64,000 bases of DNA. Origin: Cohnella herbarum (GTDB lineage: Bacteria > Bacillota > Bacilli > Paenibacillales > Paenibacillaceae). The position numbers and the translations under genes were made by a program. The notes under the pieces are model-generated. The model was not told the origin of the DNA. It searched no databases and saw only the letters and a list, made by a program, of their open reading frames with translations. Positions 50,947 through 62,890 of this stretch are shown here, in pieces; the stretch's first letter is position 1, and every line of letters begins with the position of its first letter. The stretch covers positions 2,604,001 to 2,668,000 of the forward strand of contig NZ_CP051680.1 of the NCBI RefSeq assembly GCF_012849095.1, written 5' to 3'.

Positions 50947-53230
50947 CTCTTCTCTTCCCCTCATTCGGGAAAGATGATCGACCGCCCGGTTCAATCGTCC
51001 TCTCCTCCGTTCCGACTTGGAACGTCTGCTGTAGCTTATTGCGATTATCGGAGAGTATGACCACTTCGGTCGCGGTAACGTTAACTCGGAATTGCTGTCC
51101 CCTAATCTGAATCGGGAACGCGATCGATTGCCAATGCTCCGGCAGCGAAGGCTGAAACAGAACTTTCCCTTCTCTCAAGTGAAGTCCCGCGAAGCCAAGA
51201 ACGGCGGCCATCCATGCTCCCCCGTTCGCGGCCGGATGCGTTCCCCCGATATATAACGTTCCGACGTATTGCTTCGAATCGCCGGTCAAATCTATCGTTG
51301 CGGTTCGCATGAAATACGGGTAGGCCCAATCGGAATTTCCGATGTCCGCCGCTACCAGCGCATAGACGCATGAGCTCAAACTGGAGCCGTGTTCAGTCCT
51401 CGGTTCGTAATACTCCCAGTTTGCCTTCTTCACTTCCTGGCTAAACCGGTTTTTGAATAGATGGAGCATGAGCACGACATCGGCCTGCTTCAGAATTTGC
51501 GTCGTCGTCGCGAGTCCGTTACCCCCGCCCAAATATTCGTTTTTATCCATAATTCTTGACTTGAGCGTCCGTAAATCTACGTCCTCAAGCTTCGAGTACC
51601 CGTCAAACTGTTCGATGACCAGCGTTGCAGGATCGGGTTGAGGCGTGTATAGCTGCCCGAGCATGCTGCTCAATTTGCCAAGATCTTCGCTGAAATCCAG
51701 CTTCTCCATTAAAGACGCATAGGCTTCCGGATACTTCGATTCGAGAACGGCCATCGCTTTGAACGCGATCTCTAGCGTCGTCCTAACGAGTTCGTTCGTA
51801 AAAGCGTTATTGTTGACCCGCTCGTGGTACTCGTCGGGGCCGGTTACGTCGAGAATTTCATAACGATTTTTCTCTTCTTTATAGTAGGAATAGGAATAGA
51901 AGAAACGGGCGCATTCCAATAGGACCTCCGCTCCGCCTTCGAGCAAAACGCTGTCATCCCCGGTAAACTCGTAATATTGCCATATCCCGTACGCGGCATC
52001 GGCGCTAATATGGACTTGCTTGTCGCGAAAATAAGTTCTCATCGGACGATTCGTGAACACGTCTGTAATATTGAACAACGTGCATGCATCGTCTCCCGTA
52101 TCTTGGCTCTCCCACGCGTAGTAAGCTCCGCGGTAACCATACTCCGCCGCTTTTCTGCGGGCTCCGTCCAACGTATGAACCCGGTACATCACCAGATTTC
52201 TAGCGATTTTCGGCTGACTGTACAGGAAAAACGGGAGCATGAACATCTCCGTATCCCAGAATACCGCACCTTTATAGACTTGACCGGATAATCCCCTAGC
52301 GGGAATGGATACCTTTTCCGACTCCGTCGGCGCGATAATATGCAACTGATAAATACTGTATCGCAGAGCAAACTGAGCGTCATCGTCTCCTTCGATCTCG
52401 ACGTCGGACAACTCCCATTTCCTCTCCCAATGCAACGCGTGCCTATGCAAAAGAGTTTCGTAACGATCGCGCATCGCTTCCCGCACCCGTGACTGTACCG
52501 TTTTCGATACTTGTTCCCGCTGATCGCCGAAGCCGACGGCCACGTATTTCGTAAACCCGTAGGTTTCTCCCGCGAAACATTTGATCTGGATTTCTCGAAG
52601 CATGGATAACGAATCCTGAATGAGCACTTCCTCTGCCGCACCTACCAACGTGATGCCTTCCGCCACGGAAACCGACTTCTTAAGCTCTTGAGTTATGCAT
52701 GATAACCCGATTAGGCCATCCCCGGCCGACAATTCGTACTCCTGCAGATGGGGACCGTTAATGTCCCATACATCGCCGTCAATACCGGTTCGCACCGTTA
52801 TTTCGCAATCCTGCGAGCATCGGAATTCGACCTTCATTAGAATAAGATCCAGATGTTCCATACTTAGGAACCTACGAGTACGGACTTCGATCCGGTTGTC
52901 TCCGACAACGAAAGCCGTATCGCGGTGATAGGTTGCGTCTCGAATATTAAGCGCTACGCGATGCGAATCATATCTCGAAGTCAGAGGACTCAGAATCTCA
53001 CCGTTCAAGATCAGTTGCGTAAATAAACCGTTGGGCGCATTGATCGGTTCTCTCCATTGATCGCCGACTTTATCGTACAAACCGGCTAGCGTACAAGCCG
53101 GTAACTGCTCCTTCTTAAACTCCTCCAATGTTCCTCGGTAACCCATCGCTCCATTGCCGAGCATGAACTTATTCCCGTTCGTCGTGATCCTATTCGGATC
53201 AAATCCTATTTCCTCTACGATCCAGCTCAC
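50927..53230 (-). CDS. GH65 inverting disaccharide phosphorylase (maltose/nigerose/kojibiose type)
   Basis: A cytoplasmic GH65 enzyme of about 767 aa. It has an N-terminal beta-sandwich (GNGAMGYRGTLEE), an (alpha/alpha)6 barrel with GAVFWDTEMFMLPFF, the general acid Glu in DVTGPDEYHERVNNNAFTN, and the phosphate-binding TEHGSSLSSCVYALV with IGGTHPAANGGAW. It cleaves an alpha-linked glucose disaccharide with phosphate to beta-G1P and glucose. Linkage is not readable with certainty. Nigerose would fit the GH87 enzyme nearby. GTG 53230 has AGGGTG ahead and is chosen over a TTG at 53269. It overlaps pgmB. Confidence 0.88.
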   Translation of the reverse strand: MSWIVEEIGFDPNRITTNGNKFMLGNGAMGYRGTLEEFKKEQLPACTLAGLYDKVGDQWREPINAPNGLFTQLILNGEILSPLTSRYDSHRVALNIRDATYHRDTAFVVGDNRIEVRTRRFLSMEHLDLILMKVEFRCSQDCEITVRTGIDGDVWDINGPHLQEYELSAGDGLIGLSCITQELKKSVSVAEGITLVGAAEEVLIQDSLSMLREIQIKCFAGETYGFTKYVAVGFGDQREQVSKTVQSRVREAMRDRYETLLHRHALHWERKWELSDVEIEGDDDAQFALRYSIYQLHIIAPTESEKVSIPARGLSGQVYKGAVFWDTEMFMLPFFLYSQPKIARNLVMYRVHTLDGARRKAAEYGYRGAYYAWESQDTGDDACTLFNITDVFTNRPMRTYFRDKQVHISADAAYGIWQYYEFTGDDSVLLEGGAEVLLECARFFYSYSYYKEEKNRYEILDVTGPDEYHERVNNNAFTNELVRTTLEIAFKAMAVLESKYPEAYASLMEKLDFSEDLGKLSSMLGQLYTPQPDPATLVIEQFDGYSKLEDVDLRTLKSRIMDKNEYLGGGNGLATTTQILKQADVVLMLHLFKNRFSQEVKKANWEYYEPRTEHGSSLSSCVYALVAADIGNSDWAYPYFMRTATIDLTGDSKQYVGTLYIGGTHPAANGGAWMAAVLGFAGLHLREGKVLFQPSLPEHWQSIAFPIQIRGQQFRVNVTATEVVILSDNRNKLQQTFQVGTEERTIEPGGRSSFPNEGKRRGDGLAG

Positions 53231-53306
53231 TTGGACACCCTCGCTTTCAGCTACGAAATATACCTTCAATTATGAAGGCGGCTCGCTTGCGCTGAAATGA
53301 GCGATA

Positions 53307-54119
53307 TTACCGAAATGATGTTTGATTCCATTGAATAAGCCAAGAGAGAATGGCATCAAGGGTAATATCCAGGTTCGACGAACCCGATGAATTCACATAA
53401 GATGAACTATCGCGAAAATAATCCGCATGTCCTCCGATAATCGGCACGGTTCTCATCGCCGCCGGTGCATGTTTGTGCTTATGCCACGCAGGAAATCCGT
53501 TTCTGAATGCCGAATGATTATTTATCTCGTTATGTCTCGTCCGCATCCAACCGCCATGCGTACCGAGACGGGAAACGAGATCAGGGGACTTGCCCTCGGC
53601 GTCGTTGGCCCTTTTACGAGTTCCCGCAGCGCTTATCGACAATACGGATGGCCGAAGCTCCTGCGGAATTCGGCATTTCGGTGATCCGATCATCACGACC
53701 AGACAATTCGAACGGCTCTCGCTCTTCATCAGCAGATACGCTGCATGTATAGCCGCGACGCCGCCTCCGCTGTGACCGATCAGCAGCGTTGTCGTACGGC
53801 GGTCGACGGCCAGTCTCATCGTCGCCATGGCCGCAATCGCCCGCTTTCCCCCGATCGAGTTCGAGATCTTCGCCGGAGGGAGACTCATGTCCGAGCGTAT
53901 TTCCCATAATTGAGGGATGACTGTCCTACTCCAATCCCCATAAGGAAATAGCAGCTCCGAATGGACGGGCTGCCCTAAGTGTTGAGTTATACCTGTTATC
54001 GTTATTCGATCTAGGAGTGCTACGCGGAACTTCTCCATGAAGTGTGAAGCGGTCGCGAGCCCCGCCAGAAAATACAATTCCAACTCAATTGCCTCTGGAC
54101 CGCTCAAATCGCTCTGCAT
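53307..54119 (-). CDS. Alpha/beta hydrolase
   Basis: A 270-aa protein with a nucleophile elbow GHSGGG (about 120) preceded by TTTLLIGHS, consistent with an alpha/beta-hydrolase. A GGHADYF near 225 may hold the catalytic His. No signal peptide. Function unknown; esterase or lipase-like. Its start overlaps the 3' end of the M48 protease gene by 35 bp, with AAAGGATT ahead of ATG, so it is translated from the same mRNA. Confidence 0.65.
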   Translation of the reverse strand: MQSDLSGPEAIELELYFLAGLATASHFMEKFRVALLDRITITGITQHLGQPVHSELLFPYGDWSRTVIPQLWEIRSDMSLPPAKISNSIGGKRAIAAMATMRLAVDRRTTTLLIGHSGGGVAAIHAAYLLMKSESRSNCLVVMIGSPKCRIPQELRPSVLSISAAGTRKRANDAEGKSPDLVSRLGTHGGWMRTRHNEINNHSAFRNGFPAWHKHKHAPAAMRTVPIIGGHADYFRDSSSYVNSSGSSNLDITLDAILSWLIQWNQTSFR

Positions 54120-55359
54120 CGATAATCCTTTCCATGTCGGACGGATGGTCGCTCCTGAACCACTTCACGAGAAGCGGCGGATTTACGTCGCTCAGCACGA
54201 CTACGGACATTTTCTGATTCATGGATATCGACCCTTCCGCGCTGCCGATCAATTCCATCGCATATCGATCCGCGGATGCTTCCGCATTCCGGGAAATCGC
54301 ATTCGATACGGGTAACGTCACGAAGGAAATCATAGATAGAATAAGCAACACGAGCGGCAATGCGGCCATATCGGACATCGAACGAATTCCCCATTTCGAC
54401 CCGTGATTTCGAACGAGAACCTTATACAATGCTCCTCCGATCGCTAACAGCCCCAGCGACGACCCGATTGCGCCAACGGCGCTCCATTCCAGATGATGCT
54501 TCACGTAATGACCCATTTCATGCGCCATGATGAGTAGGATTTCCGGTTCGTTTAACTGCTTTAACGTCGTATCCCACAAGACGATCCGCAGGGAAGAACC
54601 GATCCCGTTGACGTAAGCGTTCATCGCGTTCGTCTTAGCCGACATGTCGACTTCGTATACCCGATGCGCGGGAATGTCCGCTTTGGCTGCCAACTCCAAG
54701 ATTTTATGTTCTAAGCTCGGATCGGATAAAGTCGTAAATTGATTATATAGCGGATCGATGACAACAGGCTGAACATACATCATGAATAGGGTAAACGGCA
54801 CCGATAAGAGCCACAGCTTAAGCCACCACCGACCTCCTCGGGAGATTATCCAGAATGCGACGGCCGATACGGCCAACATCGTCAAATAACCGATTCCGAA
54901 CCCGATCAGCTTATCCCTAAGCCAGTCCGCAACCGGTTGCGTCGATATGCCATAAGATTTCGATAAGTTATAACCTGCGACCCGCAGCGGAAAATAAAGC
55001 AAGAACGATACCGCATTTACTAGCAGCACATATATCGGAAAACGTATGTATATCGGAAGGCGATAACGTTCGAGACCATCCCTCCAGCTTGTCGACAAAC
55101 CGCTAAGGAGCAAAAACAAGTAGATTAACCACTCCCAAGGTCCGCTGATGAAGAAAATCCAGTTGCGTACCGAATTGATCGTCTCGCTGTTGTTCAGTTG
55201 TTCGGGAGTGAAGAAGGTCGAAGGATCCGCGGCCGTACCCCGATAAGCTTCGGGTACTTGATTGGGCGAGGTATACCATACATATAAAGCCATGAAGATG
55301 GCATAACACGCGAAAAGGAGTAAATATCTTAAGTAAGGAACTTTTCTAACGATCGGCAT
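54085..55359 (-). CDS. M48-family membrane metallopeptidase (Ste24/CAAX-protease-like)
   Basis: A 424-aa integral-membrane zinc peptidase with about seven TM stretches, a HEMGH zinc motif near residue 285 and a downstream [11 protein letters not shown] glutamate ligand, as in Ste24/HtpX-type enzymes. [19 protein letters not shown] is the conserved Ste24 block. It may process or degrade membrane proteins. ATG 55359 has AAGGGGAAA ahead, and the longer frame to 55407 has none. The hydrolase overlaps its end. Confidence 0.88.
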   Translation of the reverse strand: MPIVRKVPYLRYLLLFACYAIFMALYVWYTSPNQVPEAYRGTAADPSTFFTPEQLNNSETINSVRNWIFFISGPWEWLIYLFLLLSGLSTSWRDGLERYRLPIYIRFPIYVLLVNAVSFLLYFPLRVAGYNLSKSYGISTQPVADWLRDKLIGFGIGYLTMLAVSAVAFWIISRGGRWWLKLWLLSVPFTLFMMYVQPVVIDPLYNQFTTLSDPSLEHKILELAAKADIPAHRVYEVDMSAKTNAMNAYVNGIGSSLRIVLWDTTLKQLNEPEILLIMAHEMGHYVKHHLEWSAVGAIGSSLGLLAIGGALYKVLVRNHGSKWGIRSMSDMAALPLVLLILSMISFVTLPVSNAISRNAEASADRYAMELIGSAEGSISMNQKMSVVVLSDVNPPLLVKWFRSDHPSDMERIIDAERFERSRGN

Positions 55360-55472
55360 GGCGGATTTCCCCTTGTGCTCGGATAGTACGATCATACCAC
55401 TTCCCATGCGGACTTCAAAAGAATGAACGATCCGGATTTTCCAGTCTCGCTATTTCGAAAAGGAGCGTCGAC

Positions 55473-55811
55473 ATGCCGCAATATCGAATAATCGTCGATC
55501 TATCGGATCGAACGCTTTACCTATTGGATGGGAATAACGTTGTTCGCTCTTTTCCCGTAGGCATTGGGAAAGTGCTGACCAAAACGCCTGCCGGAGAGTA
55601 CATGATCGTGAATAAGCAAGCCGATCCCGGCGGTCCCTTCGGTGCGTTCTGGATGGGACTGTCCCGTCCGCATTATGGGATACACGGCACGAACGACCCT
55701 TCCTCCATCGGCCGAGAAGTTAGTCATGGCTGTATCCGGATGTATAACGAAGATGTTCTTCAATTGGCAGCGCTAGTTCCGATTCGGACGAGAGTGACGA
55801 TCAGGCTTTGA
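55473..55811 (+). CDS. L,D-transpeptidase (YkuD domain)
   Basis: A compact 112-aa YkuD catalytic domain. The motif HGT (H71) and SHGCIRMYN with catalytic C87 and H85 are complete. There is no signal peptide or LysM domain. In Bacillus, stand-alone YkuD proteins are spore-associated and form 3-3 cross-links in peptidoglycan. AAGGAG lies seven bases before ATG. It is divergent from the M48 protease gene. Confidence 0.92.
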   Translation: MPQYRIIVDLSDRTLYLLDGNNVVRSFPVGIGKVLTKTPAGEYMIVNKQADPGGPFGAFWMGLSRPHYGIHGTNDPSSIGREVSHGCIRMYNEDVLQLAALVPIRTRVTIRL

Positions 55812-55870
55812 GTTTCAATATATCGATAACCGATTTCATCGGAGTACTCCCGGAATGGCCGTTCCGAGTA

Positions 55871-55897
55871 AAAGAAGAGACCGTTGATCTGGTCTCC
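55871..55897 (-). terminator. Terminator of the glycosyltransferase gene
   Basis: GAGACC, 8-nt loop, GGTCTC, followed by TTCTTTT on the minus strand, about 20 bp after the stop. Confidence 0.7.
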
Positions 55898-55914
55898 TCC
55901 CGTCTTTCGAGCTC

Positions 55915-56985
55915 TCAACTAAGCTTAAACTCCAACAATTTCTTATTATGCAGAATTAATCGATCCTCTGGTCGGTATTTCCGAGCCTCTTCGTTGTGCC
56001 AGTTGGAGGTTACGAAACGGTTTAAATAATAATAACAGACGCACAACTGAAGATGAGGATACCAAGTTCGATACGCAGGATAATGGAAGCTCCATTGCTC
56101 ATTGTCCTCCGGAATATTTGTTGCCAGCTCATACCAGTAAGCAGCCGTACGAAAGTCTTTTTTATGCTTAAAATGATCTCCGATCCTGCACAGCACCTCC
56201 GGGCGAGGGCTGCTATATTCGAAGGATTTAAACAAAGAGGGCAGTTCGTTATCCCGTTCGTTCAGAAATCTATAGCAGTCGGCCATATTGATGCAAGCAT
56301 TTATTTTCTCATCGACCCAGCCTTCATTCGTCGCCAGATTGTTCTTATAGCTTTCAATAGCTTCCCGATAATGTTGGTTCTCTCGTAATTCGTTACCATG
56401 ATAGAAATGATCCCGAGCCGTAAAAGTATCTCCACGCTCGATCTTCATCTTGTAAATATCCAGATTGCGACCCGCTGAATGCTTAATTTTCCTATGTGTG
56501 ACTGCGATATCGGAATTGACGATCCGGCCGGCTACTTTCAAATAATTGTGGCAATCGCCTTCCCATATGAAATTGCGTGAACGTTTAACAAGACGATTCC
56601 GCCGATATCGAAGCGTCACGTTCCCGAATTCATCCTCACCGTTGTGATAAAACATGGATACGGAATCGATCCTGGGATCGAGCGTTTCCTTCAACTGTTT
56701 GAAAGCTTCCCGATCGCGCTCCAACAATACGTCGTCCGCATCTAGGAAGAAAATATAGTCTTGAGTCGCATGGGAAAATGATTCGTTGCGAGCTTCTGCG
56801 AAGTTACCCGTCCATTTGAAAAAAAATACCCGATCCGTATAATTCCGGGCAATATCGACCGTTGAATCGGATGAGCCCGTATCGACAATGTTAATCTCAT
56901 CAACCAGATCACTTACCGAATCGAGACAACGCGCCAGAACGGCTTCTTCATTTTTCACCATCATGCATAAACTCACCGTAACCAT
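55915..56985 (-). CDS. Family 2 glycosyltransferase with TPR-like C-terminus
   Basis: A 356-aa enzyme. The GT-A domain at 1-110 shows VSLCMMVKNEEAVLARCLDSV, INIVDTGSSDST and the metal-binding DADD. The C-terminal part reads as helical TPR-like repeats (YHGNELRENQHYREAIESYKNNL, INMADCYRFLNERDNE), as in SunS-type and spore-surface glycosyltransferases. No TM. It lies 131 bp after the collagen-like gene and most probably glycosylates its Thr residues. The long N-terminal extension of the open frame has no ribosome site; ATG 56985 has GGGAGG ahead. Confidence 0.85.
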   Translation of the reverse strand: MVTVSLCMMVKNEEAVLARCLDSVSDLVDEINIVDTGSSDSTVDIARNYTDRVFFFKWTGNFAEARNESFSHATQDYIFFLDADDVLLERDREAFKQLKETLDPRIDSVSMFYHNGEDEFGNVTLRYRRNRLVKRSRNFIWEGDCHNYLKVAGRIVNSDIAVTHRKIKHSAGRNLDIYKMKIERGDTFTARDHFYHGNELRENQHYREAIESYKNNLATNEGWVDEKINACINMADCYRFLNERDNELPSLFKSFEYSSPRPEVLCRIGDHFKHKKDFRTAAYWYELATNIPEDNEQWSFHYPAYRTWYPHLQLCVCYYYLNRFVTSNWHNEEARKYRPEDRLILHNKKLLEFKLS

Positions 56986-57075
56986 TCTGCTTGTTTCCTC
57001 CCTTGAAGCGGTTAAGAATCTAACGCCGTTTCGTGCTTTCATTCTAGGAATGACCTCAAGCATGAATAGAAACAG

Positions 57076-57102
57076 GAACATTCGTCCACTGGACGAACGT
57101 CC
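57076..57102 (-). terminator. Stem-loop after the collagen-like gene
   Basis: TTCGTCCA-C-TGGACGAA with further outer wobble pairs (about 13 bp), followed by a weak T-rich stretch on the minus strand. It probably lowers expression of the glycosyltransferase relative to the structural protein. Confidence 0.55.
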
Positions 57103-57115
57103 TGCCCTTGAAGAT

Positions 57116-59497
<2,382 letters not shown>

Positions 59498-59554
59498 TCA
59501 CGAAATCTATTACATCTTATTGTTTCATGATGTTGCCCGTGCTTTTACTAGCCT

Positions 59555-60901
59555 TCATCGATGCGGATTTTTGCGATAATTGCCGAAATTTCCGCTTCCA
59601 ACGCGATCTATATGTCTCTCGCTATAACCTGCAGTCACGTTTCGAGTATCGAGTATCCCCCTAGCGTGCGATACGATCCTATCAATCGGTATACCGGTAT
59701 GATCGGTCATGATGATGACGCAATCCGATTGGCTTAACCGTTCCTCCGTCAATGCGACGCTACGCATCCGCTTTCCGTTTACCCAAACCTCTCGAACGAG
59801 AGGATCGTGATACGAAACGATAAATCCCCTATCCTGTAACCGTTCCATCAACGCGATTGAAGGAGATTCGCGAATGTCGTCTACGTCTTTTTTATACGCC
59901 GCGCCATAGATCAATGCCGTCCGAGTAGAACAATTCGACTCCGACACTCCTTCGACTCGATCCGCCAAGTAATCGATCATCGATTGATTAACCCGCTCCG
60001 ACAGCTCGATGAATCCGCTCTTCAAGCCGAATTCTCCCGCTCTCCATTGGAGATATTGCGGGTCTACCGGAATGCAATGTCCGCCGACTCCCGGTCCCGG
60101 GTAGAACGCCGAATATCCGAACGATTTCGTCTTTGCGGCTTCGATCGCTTCCCACAGGTCGATGCCTAGACCATCGCACAATATCGCCATTTCATTAATG
60201 AAAGAGATATTCACAAGCCTGTAGGTGTTCTCTAGCAGTTTGGTCATCTCCGCTACTTCCGGCGACGATACTCTCACTACCGATTGAAATACCTCGCAAT
60301 ATATGGACTCCGTCCTACGCAAACAATCCGACGTCACCCCGCTAACGACTTTCGGAATGTCCCTTACCGCAAATTGTTTATTGCCTGGATCGATTCGTTC
60401 CGGAGAATAACCGACATGGAAATCCTTGCCGACGGTCAACCCGCTCTCTCTCTCAAGGATCGGAACAAGCACCTCCGTTGTCGTCCCCGGATAAGTCGAG
60501 CTTTCCAGAACGACCAACTGTCCTATGGATAACGCTTTGCCTGTTTCGATGGCTGCGTTCTCCAGATAGCTAAGATCAGGCAGTTGACCAGCCGATAGCG
60601 GCGTCGGAACGCAAATGATAATCGCGGATGCCTCTCCTAGCCGTTCGTAGTCCATACATGGGCTAAACCGGCCAGAGCTTATCGCCGAAGCGATTTGTTG
60701 ATCGGCAATATCCGGTAAGTAGCTTCGACCGATTTGCAAACTCGATATTTTTTTCCGATCGGCATCCAAACCAAGCACGGTAAATCCTTGTCCCGCGAAA
60801 AGAAGCGCAATCGGTAAACCTACGTAACCAAGTCCGACGATGGCGACTGTCCGCTCTCCTAATTCCAACCCCCCATCGGTTCGAACAGCATGCTCCGTCA
60901 C
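59555..60901 (-). CDS. UDP-N-acetylglucosamine 6-dehydrogenase-like nucleotide-sugar dehydrogenase (WbpA type)
   Basis: A 448-aa dehydrogenase of the UDP-Glc/GDP-Man family. Rossmann motif VAIVGLGYVGLPIA lies near 18-31. YSPERIDPGNK and GPGVGGHCIPVDP (catalytic Cys) are as in the WbpA/WecC group, and the C-terminal domain has DDIRESPSI. It oxidises C6 of a nucleotide sugar twice to the uronic acid. The start overlaps the acetyltransferase stop by 4 bp. The four-gene context suggests UDP-GlcNAc as substrate. Confidence 0.9.
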   Translation of the reverse strand: MTEHAVRTDGGLELGERTVAIVGLGYVGLPIALLFAGQGFTVLGLDADRKKISSLQIGRSYLPDIADQQIASAISSGRFSPCMDYERLGEASAIIICVPTPLSAGQLPDLSYLENAAIETGKALSIGQLVVLESSTYPGTTTEVLVPILERESGLTVGKDFHVGYSPERIDPGNKQFAVRDIPKVVSGVTSDCLRRTESIYCEVFQSVVRVSSPEVAEMTKLLENTYRLVNISFINEMAILCDGLGIDLWEAIEAAKTKSFGYSAFYPGPGVGGHCIPVDPQYLQWRAGEFGLKSGFIELSERVNQSMIDYLADRVEGVSESNCSTRTALIYGAAYKKDVDDIRESPSIALMERLQDRGFIVSYHDPLVREVWVNGKRMRSVALTEERLSQSDCVIIMTDHTGIPIDRIVSHARGILDTRNVTAGYSERHIDRVGSGNFGNYRKNPHR

Positions 60902-61611
60902 TCGTTCTCTCTCCTTTCTAGCAATGGTTTTCCAGGATTGCCGACATACGTGACGTAAGGAGGTACATCACGGGTGATGACTGCGCCCGCGCCGATCATC
61001 GCTCCTTCCCCGATCGTAATCCCCGGAAGCAAAGTCGCGTTATTGCCTATTCTGGCACCCTTGCGAATAACCGGCCCTAGATGAGGATAATCCCCTCTTC
61101 CCATATATTTGTCGTTGGAAGTCGAGCAGCATGGGCCGATAAAAACGCCATCTTCAATGATCATGTTGCTCGTAATATACGAAGAAGTCTGGATCGTTAC
61201 GAAACTACCGATTACGGTATGAGGCTCTATCGCTACGTTTCTTCCAATGATGCTGCTCTCTCCGACCTCCACTTGCTCGCGTATCCCTGCCAGGTCACCC
61301 ACAAGTACATCGACCCCCAGCGTAACCCCGCGATAGATGACGCAACCGCTACCGATCTTAGCCCCTTCCCCGATCGTAAGAACCGGCAGTTCAGCCGTTG
61401 GCTTCACCGCTTTTTTCTTGTTTGCCGACGGAGTTTTTCCTAATACGGAAAGATCGCCGATGGTCACGCGATTGCCTACGATCGTTCCTTCCTTAATGAC
61501 AACGCCGTGGCCGATAGATACATCGTCCCCGATTATCGCGTAGGGTTCGATTACCGCGTGCTGACCTACGATCACATTTGAGCCCCATCGAACAGAAGGA
61601 TCCAACGTCAT
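60898..61611 (-). CDS. Hexapeptide-repeat N-acetyltransferase (WbpD-like)
   Basis: A 237-aa left-handed beta-helix acyltransferase. Many [LIV]-G-x-x-x-x repeats run across the protein (VIVGQHAVIEPYAIIGDDVSIG; IIEDGVFIGPCCSTSNDKYMGR; RIGNNATLLPGITIGEGAMIGAG) with the terminal VPPYVTYVGNPGKPL. It would acetylate the 3-amino group made by the DegT-type enzyme. It has an excellent ribosome site (AGGAGG, six bases before ATG). It is divergent from the aminotransferase and coupled to the dehydrogenase. Confidence 0.85.
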   Translation of the reverse strand: MTLDPSVRWGSNVIVGQHAVIEPYAIIGDDVSIGHGVVIKEGTIVGNRVTIGDLSVLGKTPSANKKKAVKPTAELPVLTIGEGAKIGSGCVIYRGVTLGVDVLVGDLAGIREQVEVGESSIIGRNVAIEPHTVIGSFVTIQTSSYITSNMIIEDGVFIGPCCSTSNDKYMGRGDYPHLGPVIRKGARIGNNATLLPGITIGEGAMIGAGAVITRDVPPYVTYVGNPGKPLLERRENE

Positions 61612-61735
61612 AGTCTACCTCCTAACCTTTCCGAGTCTACTGCATGGATAAGCTGTTAAGCCCCACCTTACATGATCTATGCAAGTCCAAACTCTATTGC
61701 CAGTGTTGCAGCGGAAGCATGTTCAAACCGAAACG

Positions 61736-61744
61736 CATACCCTA
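61736..61744 (+). promoter_or_regulatory. Sigma-K-like -10 element upstream of the DegT aminotransferase gene
   Basis: CATACCCTA fits the sigma-K -10 consensus CATANNNTA and lies 34 bp before the start codon. No exact AC -35 dinucleotide is at the ideal spacing, so the call is weak. It would place this glycan locus under mother-cell control. Confidence 0.35.
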
Positions 61745-61777
61745 TACGAAAATGATTTACGGCAAGGAGACTGCTAA

Positions 61778-62890
61778 ATGATCGAATTAATGCCGATAGC
61801 CGAACAATTCCGCAGTTTAAAATCCGAGATTCTATCGGAAATAGCAGACACGATCGAGCAAGGCACGTACATTCTAGGACCGAAAGTTCGTCAATTAGAA
61901 CAGAAAATCGCTTACCTGTCCGGCTCCGATCATGCGATCGCGGTCGCCAACGGGACGGATGCGCTCGTGCTGACTTTAGATGCTTACGGGATCGGTCCCG
62001 GCGATGAGGTCATCACCACGCCCTATACTTTCGTAGCGACTTCCGAAGCGATTTCCAGAGTCGGCGCGACGCCGGTGTTCGTTGATATCGATCAATCGTG
62101 GAATCTGGATCCTGCGAGAATCGAAGAAGCGATTACGCCAAGAACGAAAGCCATTTTACCCGTTCACCTGTTCGGCCAGCCCGCGGACATGGAGGAGATC
62201 ATGCGGATCGCTGCCCGATTCGGGTTGATCGTGATCGAAGATGCTTGCCAAGCTTTCGGCGCCGCTTATCGGGACAAGTCCGTAGGCAGTATCGGACACG
62301 CAGCCTGTTTTTCTTTTTTCCCAAGCAAAAACTTAGGGACGATCGGAGACGGGGGACTTATTCTTACCTCAGACAGCGCACTGGCGGAAGCCGTTCGGGA
62401 GCTTAGGCAACACGGAAGCGCCAAACGTTACTACCATCATCGAGTCGGCTATAACAGTCGGCTTGACGAGCTGCATGCCGCCGTTCTGTTAGTCGTTCTG
62501 GAAAAGGTTAACGAGTGGAATGAGCGCAGAATCGCTCTAGCGGATCGCTACTATGAGCAGTTATCGACGCTTTCGTCAATCACCCTTCCCATGAGAACGC
62601 CGGAGCGCAAGCATGTATACAATCTCTTCTGCATTCGTAGCGCCGAACGGGATCGAATCCGCGAACGATTGCTCGCCCGAAACATTCAAAGCGGCATTTA
62701 TTACCCCAAACCACTGCACCTTCAGAAGGTTTACGAAGGGTTAGGTTATAACATCGGATCGTTCCCCGAAGCGGAACGCCTATCCTTGGAAGCTTTAGCG
62801 CTGCCGATGGGGCCGCTGCTCACGGAACAACAACAGGATGCCGTCATTAACGCTCTTCAAGATATCGAAGCAGGACAAGGTGAACTATGA
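61778..62890 (+). CDS. DegT/DnrJ/EryC1 PLP aminotransferase (WbpE-like)
   Basis: A 370-aa PLP enzyme. YILGPKVRQLEQKIA, ANGTDALVLTLDAYG, TPYTFVATSEAI, VIEDACQAFGA and the Lys in FFPSKNLGTIGDGG are the family markers. It would transaminate a 3-keto nucleotide sugar. AAGGAG precedes ATG 61778. The downstream oxidoreductase overlaps it by 4 bp, the standard WbpE/WbpB pairing in which the two enzymes act together. Confidence 0.92.
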   Translation: MIELMPIAEQFRSLKSEILSEIADTIEQGTYILGPKVRQLEQKIAYLSGSDHAIAVANGTDALVLTLDAYGIGPGDEVITTPYTFVATSEAISRVGATPVFVDIDQSWNLDPARIEEAITPRTKAILPVHLFGQPADMEEIMRIAARFGLIVIEDACQAFGAAYRDKSVGSIGHAACFSFFPSKNLGTIGDGGLILTSDSALAEAVRELRQHGSAKRYYHHRVGYNSRLDELHAAVLLVVLEKVNEWNERRIALADRYYEQLSTLSSITLPMRTPERKHVYNLFCIRSAERDRIRERLLARNIQSGIYYPKPLHLQKVYEGLGYNIGSFPEAERLSLEALALPMGPLLTEQQQDAVINALQDIEAGQGEL

